From the NCBI RefSeq assembly GCF_018100905.1, contig NZ_JAGJEG010000001.1, positions 372,001 to 436,000 on the forward strand: a stretch of DNA of 64,000 nt, read 5' to 3'. This document shows positions 38,571 to 48,590 of this stretch, piece by piece. The position numbers and the translations under genes were made by a program. The DNA is from Pseudoalteromonas sp. MMG010. Its GTDB lineage: Bacteria > Pseudomonadota > Gammaproteobacteria > Enterobacterales > Alteromonadaceae. Position 1 is the stretch's first letter; every line of letters begins with the position of its first letter. The notes beneath the pieces were generated by a model that had not been told where the DNA came from, searched no databases, and was given only the letters and a program-made list of their open reading frames with translations.

Positions 38571-38847
38571 GGTATTGGCTCATTACTGTCCACAATGCAC
38601 GTTTATCATCACTGCTTAAATGCTCACTCGGGAGTGTTAATTGCTGCTCGCTAAGCGTAATTTCGCTAGCCTGTAACCATTTAGTTATAACCATGGGATG
38701 CAAAGCACGGTCAATATCATCACGTAGCTGCTTATTAACAGATAAAGACTTTACGTCATCTATTGGGAGATCATTCGTTGGGGAACGAAAATGTTGATTT
38801 AATACAAGGTTTTCAATACCAAATACAGCTGCGTAACGTGAATTCAT
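38557..38847 (-). CDS. holD: DNA polymerase III psi subunit HolD-like
   Basis: A 96-residue protein in the position of holD, directly before rimI. The N-terminus 'MNSRYAAVFGIENLVLNQHF' is like the psi segment that binds chi, and the rest is short and diverged ('LTLPSEHLSSDDKRALWTVMSQYL'). Psi connects chi to the clamp loader gamma/tau and stabilises it. The 14-bp overlap with rimI makes coupled translation likely. The assignment relies on gene order and the short N-terminal pattern, so it is probable rather than certain. Confidence 0.78.
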   Translation of the reverse strand: MNSRYAAVFGIENLVLNQHFRSPTNDLPIDDVKSLSVNKQLRDDIDRALHPMVITKWLQASEITLSEQQLTLPSEHLSSDDKRALWTVMSQYLDNI

Positions 38848-38912
38848 AACAACTCAATGAAGTTAGTAGGTAAAGTAATATAAGAAGTATTAAAAATGAT
38901 GTAAAGAAGAAA

Positions 38913-38989
38913 TGGCAGGGGCGGAGAGATTCGAACTCCCAACCGTCGGTTTTGGAGACCGCTGTTCTACCAATTGGAACTACGCCCCT
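38913..38989 (-). tRNA. tRNA-Trp (anticodon CCA)
   Basis: The reverse strand folds into a complete cloverleaf: acceptor AGGGGCG / CGCCCCT, anticodon stem CGGTC with the loop CTCCAAA (anticodon CCA), T-arm containing GTTCGAATC, and an encoded 3' CCA. It is a single tRNA gene between holD and guaA, with no neighbouring tRNA or rRNA. Confidence 0.95.
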
Positions 38990-39072
38990 GCAATGTCGAC
39001 GAATTATAGAGACCTTTGAGCAAAGGTAAAGTAAAAAATCACTTTTTTGGTTCAACTGCTTTTAAAATAAAC

Positions 39073-39106
39073 AAAACGACGAATTAGCAGGCTAATTCGT
39101 CGTTTA
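39073..39106 (-). terminator. Terminator after guaA
   Basis: Perfect 15-bp stem AAACGACGAATTAGC / GCTAATTCGTCGTTT with a 2-base loop (effectively a 4-base loop). It lies 40 bp past the guaA stop. The long stem suggests strong folding, though the minus-strand T-run is short. Confidence 0.85.
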
Positions 39107-39145
39107 AATAAGGTAAAAACATCAAAACCTATTAAAGGTTAATTG

Positions 39146-40723
39146 TTATTCCCATTCAATTGTTGCTGGTGGTTTACCCGAAATATCGTAAACAACACGA
39201 GAAATGCCGTCAATCTCGTTGATGATACGGTTTGAAACCACCCCTAAGAACTCATAAGGTAAATGCGACCAACGCGCCGTCATAAAGTCAATAGTTTCAA
39301 CACAACGAAGTGATACAACCCAATCGTATTTACGCGCATCACCCATTACTCCTACCGATTTAACCGGTAAGAACACGGTAAACGCTTGGCTTACTTTATG
39401 ATACAAGTCTGCTTTGTGCAGCTCTTCAATAAAGATAGCATCAGCTCGGCGTAGTAAATCACAATACTCTTTTTTGATTTCACCAAGTACACGTACACCT
39501 AAACCAGGACCAGGGAATGGGTGGCGGTATAGCATGTCGTAAGGTAAACCAAGCTCTAAGCCTATTTTACGTACTTCATCTTTAAATAACTCACGTAGCG
39601 GCTCAACTAAGCCCATCTTCATGTCATCAGGCAATCCACCCACATTATGATGCGATTTAATAACATGTGCTTTACCTGTCGCCGATGCAGCCGATTCGAT
39701 AACATCTGGATAAATCGTACCTTGGCCTAACCATTTGGCATTTTTAAGCTTTTTAGATTGCTCATCAAATACGTTGATAAACGTATGGCCGATTGCTTTG
39801 CGCTTGTCTTCTGGATCAGATTTACCAGCAAGATCAGCTAAAAATTGATCTTCTGCATCGACTTTAACAATGTTTAAGCCAAACTTATTACCAAACATAT
39901 CCATAACTTGTTGGCCTTCGTTTAAACGAAGTAATCCGTTATCAACAAACACACACGTTAATCTATCACCAATAGCGCGATGGATAAGCATAGCAACAAC
40001 AGACGAATCAACACCGCCCGATAAACCTAAAATAACTTCGTCATCACCAACGGTGTCTTTAATGCGTTCAATAGCATCGTCGATGATTTTTGCTGGAGTC
40101 CATAATTTTTCACAACCACAAATATCAATTGCAAAACGCTCTAATAAACGTTGGCCTTGGTGGGTATGTGTCACTTCTGGATGAAATTGTACACCATAAA
40201 AACGCTTTTCTTCGTTAGACATTGCCGCATGAGGACATGTTGATGTTTTTGCTGTTGTATTAAAACCAGCAGGTACAGACATCACTTTATCGCCATGACT
40301 CATCCACACATCTAAAATACCGTTGCCAGCATCACTTAGGCTGTCTTCAATAGCGTCAAATAAAGCACAATTACCCACTTTCTCTACTTGTGCGTAACCA
40401 AACTCTTTATGCTCAGAGCTATGTACGTTACCACCTAGTTGCATTGCCATGGTTTGCATACCGTAACAAATGCCTAATACAGGAACTCCTGCATTAAATA
40501 CATATTCAGGTGCACGTGGGCTGTTATCAAGGGTTGTTGACTCAGGGCCACCCGATAAAATAATACCTTGAGGGTTAAATTCGCGAATTTGTTCCTCAGT
40601 TACATCCCATGCCCACAGCTCACAGTAAACGCCTATTTCGCGTATACGTCGTGCTATAAGTTGAGTGTACTGCGAACCAAAATCTAAAATTAGAATTCGT
40701 GAATCGTGAATATCTTTGCTCAT
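39146..40723 (-). CDS. guaA: GMP synthase (glutamine-hydrolysing)
   Basis: Converts XMP to GMP with glutamine and ATP. The 525 residues have the class I amidotransferase at the N-terminus ('[18 protein letters not shown]' with the catalytic Cys, and '[11 protein letters not shown]' with His-Glu), the ATP-pyrophosphatase domain with the PP-loop '[19 protein letters not shown]', and the C-terminal dimer domain ending 'KPPATIEWE'. It follows guaB at 97 bp on the same strand with a hairpin between, the standard guaBA arrangement. Confidence 0.97.
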   Translation of the reverse strand: MSKDIHDSRILILDFGSQYTQLIARRIREIGVYCELWAWDVTEEQIREFNPQGIILSGGPESTTLDNSPRAPEYVFNAGVPVLGICYGMQTMAMQLGGNVHSSEHKEFGYAQVEKVGNCALFDAIEDSLSDAGNGILDVWMSHGDKVMSVPAGFNTTAKTSTCPHAAMSNEEKRFYGVQFHPEVTHTHQGQRLLERFAIDICGCEKLWTPAKIIDDAIERIKDTVGDDEVILGLSGGVDSSVVAMLIHRAIGDRLTCVFVDNGLLRLNEGQQVMDMFGNKFGLNIVKVDAEDQFLADLAGKSDPEDKRKAIGHTFINVFDEQSKKLKNAKWLGQGTIYPDVIESAASATGKAHVIKSHHNVGGLPDDMKMGLVEPLRELFKDEVRKIGLELGLPYDMLYRHPFPGPGLGVRVLGEIKKEYCDLLRRADAIFIEELHKADLYHKVSQAFTVFLPVKSVGVMGDARKYDWVVSLRCVETIDFMTARWSHLPYEFLGVVSNRIINEIDGISRVVYDISGKPPATIEWE

Positions 40724-40782
40724 GGAGTGTCTCGTAATGTCTGATACAAAATTCCACTAATTTGCTTAGTGGCTATTAAAGA

Positions 40783-40801
40783 GGGCTGGTAATGCCAGCC
40801 C
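40783..40801 (-). other. Hairpin between guaB and guaA
   Basis: Perfect 7-bp GC-rich stem GGGCTGG / CCAGCCC with a TAATG loop, between two genes expected to be cotranscribed. On the minus strand it is followed by TCTTTAAT, not a real T-tract, so it is more likely a processing or stability element, or a partial terminator that lowers guaA relative to guaB. Confidence 0.5.
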
Positions 40802-40820
40802 CGTAATATTAAATTGTTGT

Positions 40821-42290
40821 TTAACCTAAGCGGTAGTTAGGCGCTTCTTTGGTAATTTGCACGTCGTGCACATGCGACTCACCCATACCCGCTGAGGTAA
40901 CACGTACAAACTGAGGTTTAGTGTTCAGCTCATCAATAGTGGCACAACCGGTTAAGCCCATTGCACTGCGCAGGCCACCTACTTGCTGATGAATAATAGT
41001 CGCAATTGGACCCTTATAAGCCACTCGGCCTTCAATTCCTTCTGGCACTAATTTGTCAGCTTGGTTTGATTTTTGGAAGTAGCGATCTGAAGAACCTTCT
41101 TTTTGGTTCATCGCACCTAAGCTACCCATACCACGATATGATTTGTAGTAACGCCCTTGATATAGCTCAACTTCACCTGGCGCTTCTTCTGTACCAGCTA
41201 GCATTGAACCAACCATCACACATGAAGCACCCGCAACAAGTGCTTTAACAATATCACCAGAAAAACGAATACCACCATCGGCAATCACTGGAATATCACG
41301 GCCTTTTAAGCCTTCAACAGCATCTGAAATAGCAGTAATTTGCGGAACACCACAACCTGTAACGATACGTGTTGTACAAATAGAGCCTGGGCCAATCCCC
41401 ACTTTTACCGCATCAACACCGGCATCAGCTAAAGCAATTGCACCTTCTGCGGTCGCAACGTTACCTGCAACAATTTGTAAATCAGGAAATGCTTGGCGTG
41501 TTGCCGCTACACGGTCGATAACGCCTTGCGAGTGACCGTGTGAAGTATCAATTAATAATACATCAACACCCGCTTCAACTAATGCAGCAATACGCTCATC
41601 AGTTCCAGCGCCAACACCAACAGCAGCACCAACACGTAAACGACCTTGCTCATCTTTACATGCATCAGGTTTATCTTGGGCTTTTTGGTAATCTTTAACG
41701 GTGATCATGCCCTTTAATTTAAATGCATCATCAACCACTAAGATTTTTTCAATGCGATATTCATGCATTAAACCTAAGATTTCTTCACGTGGTGCACCTT
41801 CTTTTACTGTTACTAACTTATCTTTAGTTGTCATAACAGTTGAAACAGGTTGCTCTAGTTTCGTTTCAAAACGCATATCGCGTCCGGTAACGATACCTAA
41901 CAGGTTGTTATCGTTATCGGTAACAGGGAAACCTGAAAAACCTTTTTCATCAGAAAGCACCATGGCATCAGCAATCGTTAAATCAGCTGGCACAGTGACG
42001 GGGTAAGAAACAATACCCGCTTCATAGGTTTTTACTTTACGCACATTATTTGCTTGTTCTTCAACAGTCATGTTTTTATGAATAAAACCCAGACCGCCCT
42101 CTTGAGCAAGCGCTATCGCTAAACGAGCTTCGGTAACAGTGTCCATAGACGCTGAAACTAATGGCAAGTTAAGTTTGATACCACGCGTTAAGCGAGTTGA
42201 AATATTTGCCGTGTGTGGCAAAACAGTAGAATGACCCGGTACTAAAAGTACGTCATCAAAGGTAAGAGCTTCTTTAGCAATTCTAAGCAT
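40821..42290 (-). CDS. guaB: IMP dehydrogenase
   Basis: Oxidises IMP to XMP, the first step of GMP synthesis. The 489 residues include the TIM barrel with the catalytic Cys loop '[13 protein letters not shown]', the flap '[12 protein letters not shown]', and a pair of CBS domains inserted at about 95-200 ('[20 protein letters not shown]', '[16 protein letters not shown]'). The N-terminal '[15 protein letters not shown]' is the family start. It is divergent from xseA, as in E. coli, across a 314-bp region that holds a repeat copy. Confidence 0.97.
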   Translation of the reverse strand: MLRIAKEALTFDDVLLVPGHSTVLPHTANISTRLTRGIKLNLPLVSASMDTVTEARLAIALAQEGGLGFIHKNMTVEEQANNVRKVKTYEAGIVSYPVTVPADLTIADAMVLSDEKGFSGFPVTDNDNNLLGIVTGRDMRFETKLEQPVSTVMTTKDKLVTVKEGAPREEILGLMHEYRIEKILVVDDAFKLKGMITVKDYQKAQDKPDACKDEQGRLRVGAAVGVGAGTDERIAALVEAGVDVLLIDTSHGHSQGVIDRVAATRQAFPDLQIVAGNVATAEGAIALADAGVDAVKVGIGPGSICTTRIVTGCGVPQITAISDAVEGLKGRDIPVIADGGIRFSGDIVKALVAGASCVMVGSMLAGTEEAPGEVELYQGRYYKSYRGMGSLGAMNQKEGSSDRYFQKSNQADKLVPEGIEGRVAYKGPIATIIHQQVGGLRSAMGLTGCATIDELNTKPQFVRVTSAGMGESHVHDVQITKEAPNYRLG

Positions 42291-42604
42291 TTTGGCAACT
42301 TCTCACTTGTGGATATAGATAAGGAATTGCGGCCAAATTTTAACAGCGTTATTGCAATGAGTAAATAATAATTTAGAGATATTTATGATAATATAGCCTC
42401 TATTGGCCTTTGCAGATTAAATTTGCAGTCGTTTGTTAGGTATTTAGCCAAGGTTAAACCTATTGTAGTGTCGTTATTTCTCATAAATAGGCGATAACGT
42501 AACAACAATGCCAAACAAACGCAGCCCAAAGGGTTCAGCCTAGGGGCGATTAACTCTTCATGACTCGGTTTTTACTTAGCCCAAAATAGAATTAGGTTGT
42601 TTTT
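42291..42604. other. Intergenic region between guaB and xseA
   Basis: 314 bp between divergent genes. About 145 bp is repeat copy B (42396-42540). The left 105 bp, AT-rich, should hold the guaB promoter; the right 64 bp precede xseA. No PurR-type operator was recognised by eye. Confidence 0.6.
42396..42540. repeat. Dispersed palindromic repeat, copy B
   Basis: The reverse complement of this stretch aligns with 10031-10169 (copy A), with common blocks ATCGCCTATTTATG, CACTAC, TAGG, CCTTG.CTAAA and CTGCAAATTTAA and the GTTTGGCAT-like GTTTGGTAT block. It fills most of the gap between guaB and xseA. A fit by eye gives roughly 70 per cent identity (not computed). The orientation is opposite to copy A. 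Confidence 0.65.
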
Positions 42605-43936
42605 ATGTTTTCAACGCCCACACACACCGTGTACACCGTTTCACGTCTTAACAAAGAGATCCGCGGTGTTCTTGAGCAAGGTTTCTCTTCGTTAGTACTC
42701 ACGGCTGAAGTATCAAATTTTATTACTCCAGCTTCTGGGCATTGGTATTTTTCACTAAAAGACGATAAAGCCCAAATTAAAGCAGCTATGTGGCGTGGGA
42801 ACAATCGCCACCAACGTTATCGCCCAACAAATGGTGAGCAAGTAACTGTCAGAGCACGTGTATCACTTTATGAACCTCGTGGTGATTATCAGCTTATTGT
42901 TGAACACATGGAACCTGCTGGCGAGGGGCAACTTAAACAAGAATTTGATGCATTAAAAATGCGCCTCGCGGCACAAGGGCTATTCAGCTCGGCGTATAAA
43001 AAACCCATACCAAAGATAATTAACCGTATTGGTGTTGTTACTTCGGCCACCGGTGCTGCAATTAAAGATATTTTAACAGTTCTTAAACGCCGAGCACCTC
43101 AACTAGAAGTTGTTATTTACCCTGCTATGGTACAAGGCAAAGAAGCTCATCTACATCTAATTAATCAAATTCAACTGGCGAATGCTCGAAACGAAGTCGA
43201 TGTCCTTATTTTAGGGCGTGGCGGTGGGTCTTTAGAAGATCTATGGTGTTTTAATCATGAGCAGTTAGCACACGCTATTTACCAAAGCACTCTGCCTATC
43301 GTCAGTGCTGTCGGTCACGAAATTGATACAACGATTAGTGACTATGTTGCAGATGTTCGTGCGGCCACACCTTCAGCAGCTGCAGAGTTAGTAAGCCCTA
43401 ACTCGCAAGAATTACATAATCAAATAAGTCGTTTAATTGCCAATTTATATAACGCATTTAAACATCAGCTAAACACCCAAAATAGCATTGCAACCCAGTG
43501 GGGACATCGCTTAAATTTATGTCATCCACGTAACCAACTTAATCAGCAATCACAACGTTTAGATGAATTACAGCTTGCTTTACACCAAGCAATGCAAAAC
43601 CGATTACATCAGCATGAGCGCATGATTAACCAATCAATCGCAAGCTTAATGCGTAAATCTCCTGATAAGGCACTGGCCAATAGTAGCCACCAGCTACAAC
43701 TGTTACAAACTCGGCTCAGTCAGGCTATAAACCAGCAATTGCAAGCAGGGAAAAACGCCCTAGCAATACATGCTAGTCGTCTTGATTCAGTGAGTCCATT
43801 AAACGTATTATCGCGCGGATATAGCATTACTAAAAACGCACAAGGCGAAGTAATAAAATCCATTTCTCAAGTTAATGTAGGTGACATCATTACCACCGAG
43901 TTAGTAGATGGACAGTTAATATCTCAGCGCCAATAA
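42605..43936 (+). CDS. xseA: Exodeoxyribonuclease VII large subunit
   Basis: Large subunit of the single-strand-specific exonuclease VII. The 443 residues have an N-terminal OB-fold ('VYTVSRLNKEIRGVLEQGF', 'LTAEVSNFITPASGHWYFSLKD'), the catalytic core with 'IGVVTSATGAAIKDIL' and 'LILGRGGGSLEDLWCFNHE', 'SAVGHEIDTTISDYVADVRAATPSAAAELV', and a coiled-coil C-terminus (about 280-400) that ends in a small 'VLSRGYSITKN' barrel. It converges on the next gene with 1 bp between the stop codons. The small subunit xseB is not in the window. Confidence 0.97.
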   Translation: MFSTPTHTVYTVSRLNKEIRGVLEQGFSSLVLTAEVSNFITPASGHWYFSLKDDKAQIKAAMWRGNNRHQRYRPTNGEQVTVRARVSLYEPRGDYQLIVEHMEPAGEGQLKQEFDALKMRLAAQGLFSSAYKKPIPKIINRIGVVTSATGAAIKDILTVLKRRAPQLEVVIYPAMVQGKEAHLHLINQIQLANARNEVDVLILGRGGGSLEDLWCFNHEQLAHAIYQSTLPIVSAVGHEIDTTISDYVADVRAATPSAAAELVSPNSQELHNQISRLIANLYNAFKHQLNTQNSIATQWGHRLNLCHPRNQLNQQSQRLDELQLALHQAMQNRLHQHERMINQSIASLMRKSPDKALANSSHQLQLLQTRLSQAINQQLQAGKNALAIHASRLDSVSPLNVLSRGYSITKNAQGEVIKSISQVNVGDIITTELVDGQLISQRQ

Positions 43937-43937
43937 A

Positions 43938-44564
43938 TTATTTTGTACTGATAGTGTACGTTACTTGGTTATTGTTATTTATCACCAAAGTATAATTAAA
44001 TTGCTGCCACCAAGGCTGTTTTAGCAGAAAGTCATTCACATTACGCCAATAATATAGATCGTGTCCGTCATTTAAATCATGAGTTAATGTAAACTGACAA
44101 ACGGTTGCTTTACAGCCAAGCTCATCAAGTTGTAATTGTGGGTATAAATCGGCAGTTGCTACAAAGTCTTGTATCGCAGACTCAACTTGATAGGCCCAAG
44201 ATTCATCGCGTTTTTGCAGGCTTAATAAATTTTCAAAATAAACAATTGATTGATTGTCGCGGGTGGCATTTGCTTGTTGTAACGCTAAAAGTTGTGCTTG
44301 TTGCGCTGTAATTGTTTCGCTCAGGGTGCTTATTTGTTGTTTTAATTGTTGATTTTCTTGTTGCAATAATAACGTACTTTCGCTTGCATCGACTAAGCTA
44401 GATACTAATTTACCTTTGCTTAATAACGCTTTTGCTGCGGGTTGTACGCTAGTCTCATTGCTTGTGGTGATAATAGCTGACTCGCTCACCTTAAAATAAA
44501 GTCGGCTTAACAACGCACCACTGATAACAGCGATAAAAATAGTGAGTAAATAGGTAACACGCAT
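43938..44564 (-). CDS. Hypothetical membrane-anchored coiled-coil protein
   Basis: I do not recognise a family. The 208 residues have one N-terminal membrane segment (about 4-24, 'TYLLTIFIAVISGALLSRLYF'), a short polar linker, a coiled coil (about 60-100, 'LLLQQENQQLKQQISTLSETI'), and a C-terminal domain (115-208) with a CxxxxC pair, 'ELGCKATVCQFTLTHD', and an aromatic-rich stretch 'YYWRNVNDFLLKQPWWQQFNY'. The topology places the C-terminal domain in the periplasm, where the cysteines could form a disulfide. It is followed by cysE upstream, on the same strand, 26 bp away. Confidence 0.75.
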   Translation of the reverse strand: MRVTYLLTIFIAVISGALLSRLYFKVSESAIITTSNETSVQPAAKALLSKGKLVSSLVDASESTLLLQQENQQLKQQISTLSETITAQQAQLLALQQANATRDNQSIVYFENLLSLQKRDESWAYQVESAIQDFVATADLYPQLQLDELGCKATVCQFTLTHDLNDGHDLYYWRNVNDFLLKQPWWQQFNYTLVINNNNQVTYTISTK

Positions 44565-44590
44565 AATGCTTTAATTACTCACATAATTAT

Positions 44591-45409
44591 TTATAACATA
44601 GCACTTGTATGTGATTCGTTTTCAGGTTCGGGTTTAGCTAAAAAATTTTGATTCATACTTTGCGCCGGACACTCACAATCCGGTCGTCCAATAATTTTAG
44701 CTGGCACTCCTACCGCTGTGGTATGTGGTGGAACTGGACTTAATACGACAGAGCCTGCACCAATACGCGCTCCTTCGCCAACTTCAATATTACCCAGTAC
44801 TTTTGCACCAGCGCCAATTAATACACCCGCTCTTATTTTAGGGTGGCGATCACCTTGCTCATTACCTGTTCCCCCAAGCGTAACCGATTGGAGTATTGAT
44901 ACGTTGTCTTCAATGACTGCAGTTTCGCCAATAACAATACCGGTGGCATGGTCAAACATGATCCCCTGCCCTACTTTACAAGCAGGATGAATATCAACAC
45001 CAAACACTTCAGAAGTACGGCTTTGTATAAAACGTGCTAGCTCTTTTCTATTTTGCTGCCATAAGCAATTTGCTAAACGATGTGCTTGAATAGCATGAAA
45101 ACCTTTTAGGTTTAATATAACGGTAAGGTAAGTTTCGGCTGCAGGGTCACGATCTTTTACCGCTTTCATATCTTTTGCTACATGGGTGAGCATACGATCG
45201 CATTTAACAAATGCCTGATCAAATAGTTCTCTAATAGTAAATGCAGAGACCACAGCATCGGCTAATTTATTAGCAACAATAAAACTCAGTGCAGAACCTA
45301 AGCAATCATGATTTAAAATACACGAATAAACATGGCTCGCTAATAGGGGCTCACGTTTAACTAACTCGTTTGCTTCATCGCGAAGCTGTTGCCAAATTTC
45401 ATGACGCAT
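44591..45409 (-). CDS. cysE: Serine O-acetyltransferase CysE
   Basis: Makes O-acetylserine from serine and acetyl-CoA, the entry to cysteine synthesis. The 272 residues have a helical N-terminal domain (1-140) and a left-handed beta-helix of hexapeptide repeats ('HPACKVGQGIMFDHATGIVIGETAVIEDNVSILQSVTLGG'), with catalytic His/Asp within, and the tail 'VGVPAKIIGRPDCECPAQSMNQNFL'. The tail after the helix, about 25 residues, fits the extension through which CysE can bind CysK. Upstream of it lies a 301-bp gap. Confidence 0.95.
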   Translation of the reverse strand: MRHEIWQQLRDEANELVKREPLLASHVYSCILNHDCLGSALSFIVANKLADAVVSAFTIRELFDQAFVKCDRMLTHVAKDMKAVKDRDPAAETYLTVILNLKGFHAIQAHRLANCLWQQNRKELARFIQSRTSEVFGVDIHPACKVGQGIMFDHATGIVIGETAVIEDNVSILQSVTLGGTGNEQGDRHPKIRAGVLIGAGAKVLGNIEVGEGARIGAGSVVLSPVPPHTTAVGVPAKIIGRPDCECPAQSMNQNFLAKPEPENESHTSAML

Positions 45410-45710
45410 TATATGACCTTACATAAATACAAAAGATGCTTTACTTGAGTTTAACGGATTTAACCGCATAGGTGTTAACCTCTTAGATATTTGTTCTGGT
45501 TATTAGATATAACTAATAAATAAAAAATGGTTTAGTTTGCTCTATGCATCGTTAGCACAATACAAAAAACCCACTCTTTTAATGTAAAGATTTAAGCCAC
45601 CAGCAATAAGATTAGTCGAATTAGGCGCTGTAGCAGTGAGTAAAAAGGGGTTAATTAAATGAAAAAGCCCCAATCATGGGGCTATTACTTTTACCACACA
45701 ATGTGAGGGT
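45410..45710. other. Intergenic region between cysE and the M16 peptidase gene
   Basis: 301 bp that must hold the cysE promoter (to the left) and ends in the peptidase terminator (to the right). ATTAGATATAACTAAT near 45500 is an AT-rich near-palindrome of unclear meaning. No RNA gene recognised. Confidence 0.5.
45661..45684 (-). terminator. Terminator after the M16 peptidase gene
   Basis: Stem AGCCCCA / TGGGGCT with an ATCA loop and, on the minus strand, a TTTTT tract. It lies about 27 bp beyond the stop codon. Confidence 0.88.
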
Positions 45711-48590
45711 TTACTTAAATACACTATCGACTTTAAGTACTTCAATATTTTCACTTGGAATTGCTAACGAGTACTGAGCAATCTCTTTATCTTCGGCCAC
45801 CAACGCTGCGGGTTTATCCGTATTATAAACCATTGGTGATGTTTGCTCTGTTGCTAAACGGTTTTTCATATCTATTGCGTCTGCGCTAATAAATACGTAC
45901 TGAACGTTATCGGTTTGCAAATTCTCTTTAATCACACGATTTACATCTGATAAAGTCAGCTTTTCAAGCTTACTGGTTACGTATTTTACAAACGACTCTG
46001 TGTTATAGAATTCGCTATCGAGTGCATAACCTAATTGACGATTTTGACTTGCAACCATTTGCGGGACAAAGTTAATTAAAAAGTTTCGAGTGGCTTCAAA
46101 ATCATCCTCACTTAAGCCGTTTTTAATCAGTTTATCAAGTTCAAATAAAGCGGTACGAGTAGCAAAATGTGCATCATTATTTGTACGTAGTGGGCGTAGC
46201 CATACTTGGAATATTTGTTCAGAGCGCCCTAAATTTGCATCGGGTTTAGTTTGAAACATCCCACGTGGAAAATATTCAATGTAAGCATAATCACCGTAGT
46301 TCATACCACGGGTTTGTCGAATACGTTCATACAAATATGAATTTGAGCTACGGTGCTCGCCAAAATACGAGCGTACAAGCCAAAGTGCGGTCCAATCCTC
46401 GCTACTACGAATCGTATCTATAGGAAAGCCAAATGAAACCGCTGTAGATTGCGCCTGCTTTTCTACAATAGTTGCATGATGACCTTTCAGTTCAGGTGCA
46501 TCTGGAATACTTAACCGGCTTTGCTCACCTTTGGGAAGCGTTGCTAAGTCACTCATCATATTTGCTTTAAGTTCAGCCGGTACAGCACCAATTAGCCCTA
46601 AAGTTAGTTTAGCCTGTGTAAGCTCGCGATTATAAAATGCTTTAACATCTTCAAGGGTAAGCGCTTGTAAATCCGAAATATCTCCGTAGTTATAGCTCTC
46701 ATAAGGGTGACCTTTATAAAGCGTACTATAAAGTACTTCTTTTCCTAGCTCTTCGTCGTTAGATGCTTTTAAGCCCGATTTGATCCCATCGATCATTTCT
46801 TTTTTAAGGCGCTTAAAGTCATCTTCTCTAAATCCTGGGTTGAGTAACTGATCGCTCACAAGTGCATACCAAGTTTGGGCGTTATCTTTATGGATACGTC
46901 CTTGAAAAGATAGCATTTCTTTATCTATTTGATAACCAAAGCTACCCGCTAATGGGTATAAGGCTTTTTGTATTTCTTTATAACTGGTGCTTTGTGAACC
47001 ACCTTGAGCAAGCATTGCAGCGGTGAGCGCTGCAACCCCTTTTTTCCCTTTCGGGTCGGCAGCTGCGCCTGTATTAAATAAAAAGTTAACATCAATTAAT
47101 GGCGAGCTATTCGTTTTATCAAGCACTTTAAATAACGTCGCTTCGGGCGCCTTATCAAGCTGCGCAACTAATGCATTTAAGTTCGCTTCTTGTGCAAACC
47201 CAGGGATGTTATCGAGTGCAGACATCGTTACCGTGGTACGACTATTATCAACAAAGTATTTATTGGCAACGGCTTTAATGTCTTCTGCTGTAATATTATC
47301 AGCTGATTTATAAAGTTGATTAATAACCTGTGGGTCGCGCTCAAAATGCATGTATCGAGCGAGTGTCGAAGCTATGGCTTGTGAAGAGTCTAATCCATTA
47401 ATAAAACTATATTTAAGATTCGATTTTAAATCGCTGAGTTTTTTGCTATCAATTAATTCTGTACGTGCTTTTGCATATGTACGATTAATTGCATCTCGCG
47501 CTGTGGCTAAATCGTCTGCGTTTTCTACTTTTACAAAAACGTGTAATAACCCTGGATCTTTAGTTTCTGGGTTATAAGTAAACATTTGACTCGCTATCTG
47601 TTTTTCTACTACCAATTCTTGATAAAGCGATGAGTTATCTGAAAAATAAAGTTGCGATAGTAAATCAAGGGCTGCGCGATCCTTTTTCTGTGGTTGCCAA
47701 GCCACCCCTTTATACGATACCAATAGCCAATGCCCTGGTAAGCCTTCATTTTTTTCGTGTATATACTTAGGCGCTTGTTGAACAGGCTCGGCTTTAATAT
47801 CGGCAACATAATCGCCTTTTTTCCAGCCACCCCAGTGCTTTTTAACCATGGCCATGGTTTCTTGCGGGTCGACATCACCCACTATCACAAGCGACACATA
47901 TTCGGGTTTATAAAATTTAGCAAAAAACTCTTTACCGTATGCCATTTGATCAGGCATTGCTTCTATGTCTTCAAAAAAGCCCATTGTAGTATGTTTATAG
48001 GTATGTTTATCAAATGCTTCATTACGAACAGCACTAAGCAGTTTACGAATTGGGCTGGCGTTGTTTTTTAAATATTCGCCTTTTACGGTTAATGCTTCGG
48101 TTCTAAATTGCTCTTCTGAATACGTTAAATCTTGAAAAATATCGGCTTCAATTTCAAGCACTTTATCAAGGTGCTGCTTTGAAAAATTTAAATGGTAGTT
48201 GGTATAATCATTTGTCGTATATGCCCGATTATCCACCCCTGAGTTTTTCAAAATATCGGTATAAATTTCTTCTGGGAACTTTTTAGAACCTTTAAACATC
48301 ATGTGTTCAAAAAAATGAGCAAAGCCTGTTTTTCCTTCTTCCACTTCGTTGCGAGAGCCAACCGATACCGGAATTTGTAGTGACACCACATCTGGGTAAT
48401 CGGTTTTAACGACCATGACACGTAAGCCATTATCTAACTCTTCGAGTAAGTAGGCTTGTGAAAATACACCACTGTGCGAATTAGTTTCTTTAGCATAGTC
48501 AATGTCACTGTTCGTTGTGCTTTGTTGCATTGCACAGCCACTTAACGCTAATGACACTGCGAAGCTGGTTGCTAATAACTTAAATTTCAT
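45711..48590 (-). CDS. M16-family zinc metalloprotease lipoprotein
   Basis: A 959-residue peptidase of the pitrilysin (M16) family. The signal peptide ends at lipobox LSGC with Cys19, so it is anchored to a membrane. The N-terminal active half has the inverted zinc motif H92FFEH96 and a downstream Glu in the 'LTVKGEYLKN' region; the C-terminal half (from about 500) is the non-catalytic M16 copy. Large M16 lipoproteins of this kind are common in marine gammaproteobacteria and likely degrade peptides in the periplasm. It is monocistronic with its own terminator. Confidence 0.92.
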   Translation of the reverse strand: MKFKLLATSFAVSLALSGCAMQQSTTNSDIDYAKETNSHSGVFSQAYLLEELDNGLRVMVVKTDYPDVVSLQIPVSVGSRNEVEEGKTGFAHFFEHMMFKGSKKFPEEIYTDILKNSGVDNRAYTTNDYTNYHLNFSKQHLDKVLEIEADIFQDLTYSEEQFRTEALTVKGEYLKNNASPIRKLLSAVRNEAFDKHTYKHTTMGFFEDIEAMPDQMAYGKEFFAKFYKPEYVSLVIVGDVDPQETMAMVKKHWGGWKKGDYVADIKAEPVQQAPKYIHEKNEGLPGHWLLVSYKGVAWQPQKKDRAALDLLSQLYFSDNSSLYQELVVEKQIASQMFTYNPETKDPGLLHVFVKVENADDLATARDAINRTYAKARTELIDSKKLSDLKSNLKYSFINGLDSSQAIASTLARYMHFERDPQVINQLYKSADNITAEDIKAVANKYFVDNSRTTVTMSALDNIPGFAQEANLNALVAQLDKAPEATLFKVLDKTNSSPLIDVNFLFNTGAAADPKGKKGVAALTAAMLAQGGSQSTSYKEIQKALYPLAGSFGYQIDKEMLSFQGRIHKDNAQTWYALVSDQLLNPGFREDDFKRLKKEMIDGIKSGLKASNDEELGKEVLYSTLYKGHPYESYNYGDISDLQALTLEDVKAFYNRELTQAKLTLGLIGAVPAELKANMMSDLATLPKGEQSRLSIPDAPELKGHHATIVEKQAQSTAVSFGFPIDTIRSSEDWTALWLVRSYFGEHRSSNSYLYERIRQTRGMNYGDYAYIEYFPRGMFQTKPDANLGRSEQIFQVWLRPLRTNNDAHFATRTALFELDKLIKNGLSEDDFEATRNFLINFVPQMVASQNRQLGYALDSEFYNTESFVKYVTSKLEKLTLSDVNRVIKENLQTDNVQYVFISADAIDMKNRLATEQTSPMVYNTDKPAALVAEDKEIAQYSLAIPSENIEVLKVDSVFK

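Noticed and set aside
38813..39055. Open frame of 80 codons on the minus strand over the tRNA gene
   Set aside because: It lies across tRNA-Trp and contains the tRNA sequence itself; no ribosome site and no family resemblance.
39870..40184. Plus-strand open frame of 104 codons inside guaA
   Set aside because: It is a shadow of the guaA coding strand and has no ribosome site or known family.
45485..45525. Near-palindrome ATTAGATATAACTAAT upstream of cysE
   Set aside because: AT-rich and imperfect, no match to a known operator that I could support.
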